A DNA stretch of 64,000 nucleotides. Origin: CAZCPB01 sp044223975. GTDB taxonomy: Bacteria; Planctomycetota; Phycisphaerae; Phycisphaerales; UBA1924. The stretch covers positions 154,443-218,442 of the forward strand of contig JBGALI010000005.1 of the NCBI GenBank assembly GCA_044223975.1, read 5' to 3'. Below are positions 59,102 to 64,000 of this stretch, piece after piece. Under the pieces are notes generated by a model, which saw nothing but the letters and a program-made list of their open reading frames with translations, was not told the DNA's origin and did no database searches. How positions within the stretch are numbered: position 1 is the stretch's first letter; every line of letters starts with the position of its first letter. The position numbers and the translations under genes were made by a program.

Positions 59102-60259
59102 TCACATCCCGGCGGCGCGCCGCAGCGTCTGCTCGACGCGCCCGGCCATCCCGTCCATCGAAAGCACGGCCCCCGCGTCGCGCGCCGCGCGCGTGGCGTA
59201 GGCCCAGCGCTCAAGCGACAGGTACTCGACCATGGCGCGGCACCAGCCCTCGGGGGTCGGGTCCGCGACGATCGTGCCCAGCTCGGGCGTGCCGAAGTGC
59301 TCGGGGCGAACCAGATCGGCGCCGGGCGAGCGCGGGTGCGCCAGGATCGGCACCGACAGGCGCAGCGAGTCGGCGATGAAGCGCCCCGTGTTGATCTCGC
59401 CGGCGCCCGACCACGGCGAGACGGCAAGGTCTGCCGCGGCGAACGCGAGCTCGGGCCGCGCGGTGCCGCCGAGGAAGCGCACGAACCTGGCGCACCCGGC
59501 GCCGAGCGCGGCGTCGTGGACTGGCAGCGTGCGGCGGCCCATGACCATCAGCACGGGGCCGTGGTCGCGGAGTTCGGCCCGTGCGAGAGCGAATCCCTTG
59601 AGGAACGCGCCAAGTCCGGGGCGGTTCGGATGCACGGCCGAGAGCAGGATCGCGGGCCGCTCGTGCGAGAGGCCCAGGAGTTCGCGCAGCGCAGCCCGTG
59701 CGGAGCGCTTCGCATCGTCGCTCATCGGCGTCAGGCGGCTGGCAAAGCCCAGCGGTACCGCGCTGCCGTGCGTCGAGAGCCTCCCCAGGCGAGCGATGAT
59801 CGCGCGGCGCCCGTCGCTCGACATCGATGTGGCGCGGGCCCGGGCCTCGGCGAGCACGCCAAAGGGCAGCCACGGGCGCGCCGCAAGCTCCATCGCCGCT
59901 GAGACGGGCGAGTGCGTGCGCACCAGGTGACCGACGAGCGCCGCGGCACCGTGCGTGACGGGCGCCCAGAGATCGCCGGGAACGAACGGCGTGAGCGAGA
60001 TCGTGGCGTCAAAGCCACCCGTGCGCGCAAGATCCAGAGCCCACGACTGGAAGCCCAGCGGATCAGAGCCGCGCCACGTGCGCCGGGGACGGCGGACGAT
60101 CACGGGTGAATCGCCGAAAAACGAGGGGTCCTCGAGCCCGTCGCAGGCGACGCGGACCTGGTTGCCGCGGTGGCGCAGTGCCGCGCCAAGGTCGGCGCTC
60201 CACCGCGCGGCCGACCACGGGAAGCGCCGCACGTACTCGGTGACGATGAGGATGTTCAC
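59102..60259 (-). CDS. Glycosyltransferase family 4-like protein
   Basis: A 385-residue GT-B glycosyltransferase: MNILIVTEYVRRFPWSAARW at the start, RPAILLSAVHPNRPGLGAFL at the domain junction, and a C-domain with RFVRFLGGTARPELAFAAAD, LAVSPWSGAGEINTGRFIAD (donor-binding Glu region) and TPELGTIVADPTPEGW. The GTG at 60259 overlaps the stop of the ligase gene by four bases (GTGA), so the two are co-translated. Likely role in surface polysaccharide assembly; the sugar is unknown. Confidence 0.88.
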   Translation of the reverse strand: MNILIVTEYVRRFPWSAARWSADLGAALRHRGNQVRVACDGLEDPSFFGDSPVIVRRPRRTWRGSDPLGFQSWALDLARTGGFDATISLTPFVPGDLWAPVTHGAAALVGHLVRTHSPVSAAMELAARPWLPFGVLAEARARATSMSSDGRRAIIARLGRLSTHGSAVPLGFASRLTPMSDDAKRSARAALRELLGLSHERPAILLSAVHPNRPGLGAFLKGFALARAELRDHGPVLMVMGRRTLPVHDAALGAGCARFVRFLGGTARPELAFAAADLAVSPWSGAGEINTGRFIADSLRLSVPILAHPRSPGADLVRPEHFGTPELGTIVADPTPEGWCRAMVEYLSLERWAYATRAARDAGAVLSMDGMAGRVEQTLRRAAGM

Positions 60260-61671
60260 GCGCGCACCTCGGGAGCACCGACGGCCCACCCCCGCGCCCG
60301 CGGCAGGACCGACGGGCTGAGCGCCAGGAGCGTCGTGAAAAGCGCCGAGGTCTGCGAGTTCACTTGGATGGAATCGAAGGCGCTGACGAGCGCGAGGCCC
60401 AGCAGGGCCCAGAACGGGCCGGAGTCGTAGGGGTTGAACGAGTTCTCGTGGCGGGCGCGGCGGGCGTTGCGGAGCGCGACGAGCACGACTGCGACGGCGA
60501 GAAGGGCGCCCGGTGCCCCGCTGGTTGCCGCGGCGTGGAGGAGGGCGTTGTGGGCGTGGGCGTGGCCGGTGCCCTCGGGCGGCTGGAACGGAGTGTTGGC
60601 CCATCGCTCGCGCGCCCAGGCGCGGAAGCCGCCGCACCCCAGGCCGCCCAGCGGGTGTGCGACTACAGCGTCGATCGCCCAGCGGGCCAGGGCCAGGCGC
60701 GTGCCGGTGTCGGTCGTGATCTGGCCGCGGTCGAAATAAGCGGCGACCTCGTCGCGCGCGGTGGTGAATCGGCGTGAGATCGATTCGCCGGCGGTGATCC
60801 AGACGCCCGCGACCATCAGCGTGACGGCGACGGCGCCGATGGAGAGGTCGCGCGGGCGCGAGGGAGATTTCAGGACTGCGGCAACGGCGGCGATCGCGAC
60901 CAGTGCGGCAGCGGCGAGCCACGCGCCACGCGTGCCGGTCACGAAGATGGCCGTGATCGTGATCGCGACGCCCGCGGCGCCGATCCAGCGCCATCTCCCC
61001 GCACCGAAAGCCGCGGCAGGCAGGTGCAGGCCCAAGGCACCCATGAGCAGCGTGCCGCCGACGACGGGGTCCCACCATCCGGAGTTGCGGTCGGGCTGGC
61101 GCGGCCACGTCAGCGCGTGAAGGTCGAGTCGAACGCCGACGGTGTGCAGGAGTTGGGACAGATTGCCCGCGAGGTAGCCAGAGACGAGCGCGGCGATGAG
61201 CCAGCGCCGACGGTTCATGACGGGCCAGAGCGCGGGGATGGCCCACATCCAGCGGGCGCACCCGACCTGCTTGAGGCCGAGCTTGAGGTCGGGTGTCCAC
61301 AGGAGCGAAGCGCCCTGCCACGCCCAGTAGGCAGCCGCGAGGATGAAGAGGGGTTGCACCAGCAACGGCCGGAAGAAGCGCGGCGTGCGGATGAGCTGCA
61401 CGACAAACCCGATGATCAAGGGGATGCCGGCCCATTCCACGTACGTAGTGGGCCACAGCGAGAAGAAGCACCAGACCATCGCGCAGAGGAGGTACGCGCG
61501 GCGGGATGCGGGTTGGTGCACTTCGAGGTCGTCAAAGGAGCGGTCGATCGCGGGGCGGTCGACGGTGGCGCCGCCGAGCCAGCGGGCCGCCGCGGCAGGA
61601 AATCCGCCCCGACCTCCGGCGCCTGAGCGGCCCGGGCCTGTGTGGTCGGGAGGGGTTTGGGTACCTTGCAT
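60256..61671 (-). CDS. O-antigen ligase / polymerase family membrane protein (WaaL/Wzy_C)
   Basis: A 471-residue protein with about 11-12 predicted membrane helices. The large periplasmic loop near the C-terminus has TRLALARWAIDAVVAHPLGG, LGCGGFRAW and HAHNALLHAAATSGAPG, which is the Wzy_C signature with its conserved Arg and His. It would join or polymerise polysaccharide units. A basic, proline-rich N-terminal extension of about 55 residues precedes the first helix. It forms a two-gene operon with the glycosyltransferase. Confidence 0.88.
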   Translation of the reverse strand: MQGTQTPPDHTGPGRSGAGGRGGFPAAAARWLGGATVDRPAIDRSFDDLEVHQPASRRAYLLCAMVWCFFSLWPTTYVEWAGIPLIIGFVVQLIRTPRFFRPLLVQPLFILAAAYWAWQGASLLWTPDLKLGLKQVGCARWMWAIPALWPVMNRRRWLIAALVSGYLAGNLSQLLHTVGVRLDLHALTWPRQPDRNSGWWDPVVGGTLLMGALGLHLPAAAFGAGRWRWIGAAGVAITITAIFVTGTRGAWLAAAALVAIAAVAAVLKSPSRPRDLSIGAVAVTLMVAGVWITAGESISRRFTTARDEVAAYFDRGQITTDTGTRLALARWAIDAVVAHPLGGLGCGGFRAWARERWANTPFQPPEGTGHAHAHNALLHAAATSGAPGALLAVAVVLVALRNARRARHENSFNPYDSGPFWALLGLALVSAFDSIQVNSQTSALFTTLLALSPSVLPRARGWAVGAPEVRA

Positions 61672-62050
61672 CCGGCACCATGATCGGACGAACGGGCGGC
61701 GGAGGCAAATCGGAGGAGGCCGGAAGCGGCGGGTGCATCTTAAGAAGAAGGATCGCGGTACTCGATGGGAGTGGGGTGGTGTGTGTCACGGGGGTGTCAC
61801 GGGGGCTGGAACCGATGATCCGGCGGGAGTGCTCGGGCGTATATCGTTCGGGGGTGTCCGGTGGGATCCCTTGCGTTGGGGGGAAGGAAGACCGATGCTG
61901 GGGGGCGGTGGGAGAAGGGTTGAGGGAGTAGAACGGCCCGCCGACTTCCGTCGGCGGCTCCACGAACGGCTCCACGAGTGGCTTCACGAGCGGGGCGGAT
62001 CTGAGGGCGGGCTCGATGTTCGATGATGGATGTGCGGCAAGGAGCGGGTG
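61672..62050. other. Intergenic region with CCGCC palindrome and CTCCACGA repeats
   Basis: 379 bases between divergent genes. CCGCCGAC-TTCC-GTCGGCGG (61938-61957) is the reverse complement of the palindrome inside the kinase gene at 23304, and CGGCTCCACGA-like units repeat three times directly after it. G-rich runs fill the rest. No gene is supported. GGAGCGGGTG before 62051 is the ribosome-binding site of the next gene. Confidence 0.6.
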
Positions 62051-63913
62051 ATGAACGAGGTCTATCGCGTGATCGGCGCAGCGGCGCGGCGGCTCTTGGT
62101 GATTGATTTCATCAGGGCGCTGGTGTGGACGCTGACGATCGCATTGGGAATTGCGGTGATCGCACTCATCGTTGAGAAGACGTTCGGGCTCACGTATCCG
62201 TGGATCGGTCCATTTCCGCGTCCGCAGACGGATGTCGGCGCGATCAGTTCTTGGAGCGCGCTCGCCAATGTGGTTGTCTGGGCGACGGGGGTTGCCGCCA
62301 TTGGTGCGGGGATCTGGGTGGCGTTCACCCAGCGCCGGGTGCCGGCAGTTGCCCGCGAGCTCGACGAACGCGCCGGCCTTCGCGAGTCGCTCTCGACGGC
62401 GCTGTACGCCCAGACTCAGCAGAACGACCCGTGGTGCAACGCGGTGATCGAGACGGCCCGGGCCAAGGCCGTGAGCACCAACGTGAAGCAGGCCATCCCG
62501 CTCGAGGCCCCGCGCCAGTGGCCCGTGCCGCTGGGGTGCGGCGCGCTGCTGGCGGTGCTGTGGTTCACGGTGCCGGCGTTTGATGTGCTGAAGATCCTCC
62601 AGCGCAAGACGCAGCAGCAGCAGCAGGTCGCGGCGGTGAAGGAGGTCAAGCGCGACCTCGAGGACAAGCAGAAGAAGCTCGAAGAGCTGATGGCCAAGGC
62701 CAAGCTCGACCTCAAGTCCGACGAGGCGACCAAGCTCGATGCGCAGAAGGCCAACGAGCCCATGACGCCCGAGGAATTGCAGCGCGCGGCCGTCAAGAAG
62801 CTCACCGACGCCTCCGAGCGCCTCGCCGAGATGAAGAACGGCGAGAAGAGCGACGAGGACAAGGCGATCCGCGACAAGATGGCCCAGCTCAAGCAGCCCG
62901 GTGATGGGCCGATGAACGAGCTGTCGCGCGCCATGGCCCGCGGCAACTTCGAGAAGGCCGAAGAGGCCTTGAAGGACCTCAAGCAGAAGCTCGAGGGCGG
63001 CAATCTGACCGAGGAGCAGAAGGCCCAGGCCAAGGCGCAGCTCGAGAACCTCTCCGACCAGCTCAAGAAGCTGGCCCAGGACAAGCAGGAGCTCCAGCAG
63101 AAGCTCGAAGCCGCGGGGCTCGATCCCAAGGCCGCGCAGGACCTGATGAAGAAGATGGCCGAGAACCCCGGCGCCGCCAAGGAGGCGATGAAGGCCGCGA
63201 TGGAGGCCATGAAGGGCATGAGCGACGAGCAGAAGAAGCAGCTCATGGAGCAGGCGGCGTCGCAGTGCAAGGCCGGCGGGCAGTGCGACAAGATGGGCGA
63301 GAGCATGTCGAAGATGGCCCAGGGCATGAGCAAAGAAGGGATGGACGCCGAAGCGATGGAGGGGATGTCGCAGCTCTCAGGGCAGCTTGGCGAGATGGAG
63401 ATGAGCCAGCAGGAAATGCAGGCGATGGACGCGGCCATGGCCGAGTGCCGCAGCCAGCTGGCGGCGCTGGGCAACTGCCTCGGCGAGGGTGAGAACAACG
63501 GGCCCCCGGGCCTGAGCGAGTGGCAGCAGGGCAGCAGCAACAGCCGCGGCAACGGGTCGGGCGGCAAGGGCGGCCTTGGCAACTACGGCGGCCAGCGCGA
63601 GGACAACCCCGCGGACTTCCAGAGCAAGAAAGAGAAGGCCAACATCAAGACCACGGCCGGGCCGATCATCGGCAGCAAGATGGTCTACGGCGAGCAGGTG
63701 CGCGGCGAGTCGGTCGCGGAGTTCAGCGCCGCGGTCGAGGCCGGGCAGAAGGCCGCGGCAGAAGCGATCGAGAGCTACCAGGTGCCCCTGCCCCTCCAGC
63801 CCGCCGTCAAGAAGTACTTCGGCACCCTCAACGACGCGGCCAAGCCGACCGACGTGAAGGCCGCGGCGCCCAAGCCCGCGGCGGTCGATGCCAAGGACGC
63901 GGGGAAGAAGTGA
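62051..63913 (+). CDS. Two-TM coiled-coil protein (DUF4175-like)
   Basis: A 620-residue protein. Two N-terminal membrane helices (LVWTLTIALGIAVIALIVE and VVVWATGVAAIGAGIWVAF) and a third hydrophobic stretch (VPLGCGALLAVLWFTVPAF) precede a long charged helical region rich in Lys, Glu, Gln and Met (residues about 190-460; LEDKQKKLEELMAKAKLDLK, KAQLENLSDQLKKLAQDKQE). A Gly/Asn/Ser-rich linker and a short C-terminal domain with a KPAA-rich end follow. Similar proteins sit in planctomycete operons with MoxR/BatA-type genes; those would lie beyond the window. Family assignment is tentative. Confidence 0.75.
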   Translation: MNEVYRVIGAAARRLLVIDFIRALVWTLTIALGIAVIALIVEKTFGLTYPWIGPFPRPQTDVGAISSWSALANVVVWATGVAAIGAGIWVAFTQRRVPAVARELDERAGLRESLSTALYAQTQQNDPWCNAVIETARAKAVSTNVKQAIPLEAPRQWPVPLGCGALLAVLWFTVPAFDVLKILQRKTQQQQQVAAVKEVKRDLEDKQKKLEELMAKAKLDLKSDEATKLDAQKANEPMTPEELQRAAVKKLTDASERLAEMKNGEKSDEDKAIRDKMAQLKQPGDGPMNELSRAMARGNFEKAEEALKDLKQKLEGGNLTEEQKAQAKAQLENLSDQLKKLAQDKQELQQKLEAAGLDPKAAQDLMKKMAENPGAAKEAMKAAMEAMKGMSDEQKKQLMEQAASQCKAGGQCDKMGESMSKMAQGMSKEGMDAEAMEGMSQLSGQLGEMEMSQQEMQAMDAAMAECRSQLAALGNCLGEGENNGPPGLSEWQQGSSNSRGNGSGGKGGLGNYGGQREDNPADFQSKKEKANIKTTAGPIIGSKMVYGEQVRGESVAEFSAAVEAGQKAAAEAIESYQVPLPLQPAVKKYFGTLNDAAKPTDVKAAAPKPAAVDAKDAGKK

Positions 63914-63980
63914 AAGGCGGAGTCGTAGGACGCGCTGATCAACAGCCCATGTGCGATGTGAAGTGCGACGCGAGCACTCG

Positions 63981-64000
63981 CGCCTCCCCCCTCCCAGAGG
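63981..64000 (+). repeat. Dispersed palindrome-containing repeat, copy 3 (cut by window edge)
   Basis: CGCCTCCCCCCTCCCAGAGG is identical to the first 20 bases of the element at 10878, in the same orientation, and is cut by the end of the window. Confidence 0.7.

Noticed and set aside
61532..61987. A minus-strand open frame of 151 codons upstream of the WaaL-like gene
   Set aside because: Overlaps the start of the ligase gene and translates a palindromic DNA repeat and low-complexity proline/serine; no domain or ribosome-binding site.

Overview
The window is high-GC bacterial DNA that most resembles Planctomycetota, probably class Phycisphaerae. Evidence for this: an EF-Tu whose switch I region reads KTVTI instead of RGITI; an ECF sigma factor next to a Pkn2-type kinase; secreted proteins ending in dockerin-like Asp/Asn repeats; SUMF1-fold proteins with a proline-hydrophobic-arginine tail; a pseudopilin with a C-terminal H-X9-D motif; and LpxL and BamA homologues indicating an outer membrane. 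Assignment rests on gene content only.

Layout. 1-325 is the start of an HDOD protein cut by the window edge. 578-7264 (minus) is a tightly overlapping operon for a sialic-acid-like nonulosonic acid (neuA, neuB, neuC) headed by an 1182-residue fusion of a Maf-type flagellin glycosyltransferase with a nucleotidyltransferase-like and a cluster-less radical-SAM-like domain. 7401-10553 holds a membrane protein and a secreted M1 metallopeptidase with a dockerin tail, sharing a bidirectional terminator. 11058-15077 is a four-gene tandem array of secreted SUMF1-fold paralogues joined by ATGA overlaps; a fifth paralogue sits at 39783. 15309-19043 is a promoter-to-terminator translation/transcription operon: tRNA-Thr, tuf, rpmG, tRNA-Trp, secE, nusG. 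The tRNA-Trp lies inside the open reading frame of secE.

19052-23707 (minus) carries an FHA-GAF-PP2C phosphatase and a Ser/Thr kinase whose periplasmic part is seven to eight copies of an unrecognised 56-62 residue repeat. 24082-25134 is a hypothetical protein whose C-terminal half is built from palindromic DNA repeats. 25274-27960 (minus) is dnaN interrupted 15 codons before its stop by a DUF1254 lipoprotein gene. 28432-33602 has transketolase, an ECF sigma factor and a second kinase. 34025-41761 has a LamG-dockerin protein, BamA, small membrane proteins, rnpA and yidD. 41843-48506 has a giant AsmA-like protein and a fused ABC permease. 48536-49309 is a REP-associated transposase bounded on both sides by inverted REP pairs, followed by purB. 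51146-61671 has a di-iron MBL protein, a HAD phosphatase, two glycosyltransferases, a coiled-coil BRCT-like membrane protein, LpxL, a response regulator, a pseudopilin, a cysteine-less FmdB-like protein and a WaaL-type ligase. 62051-63913 is a two-TM coiled-coil protein.

Themes. Surface glycosylation and envelope building recur (Maf/Neu operon, LpxL, WaaL, MGDG-synthase-like enzyme, BamA, AsmA-like protein). Several families of short palindromic or minisatellite repeats are dispersed through the window, and some lie in frame inside coding sequences. All starts are judged by eye from ribosome-binding sites, overlaps and family conservation.
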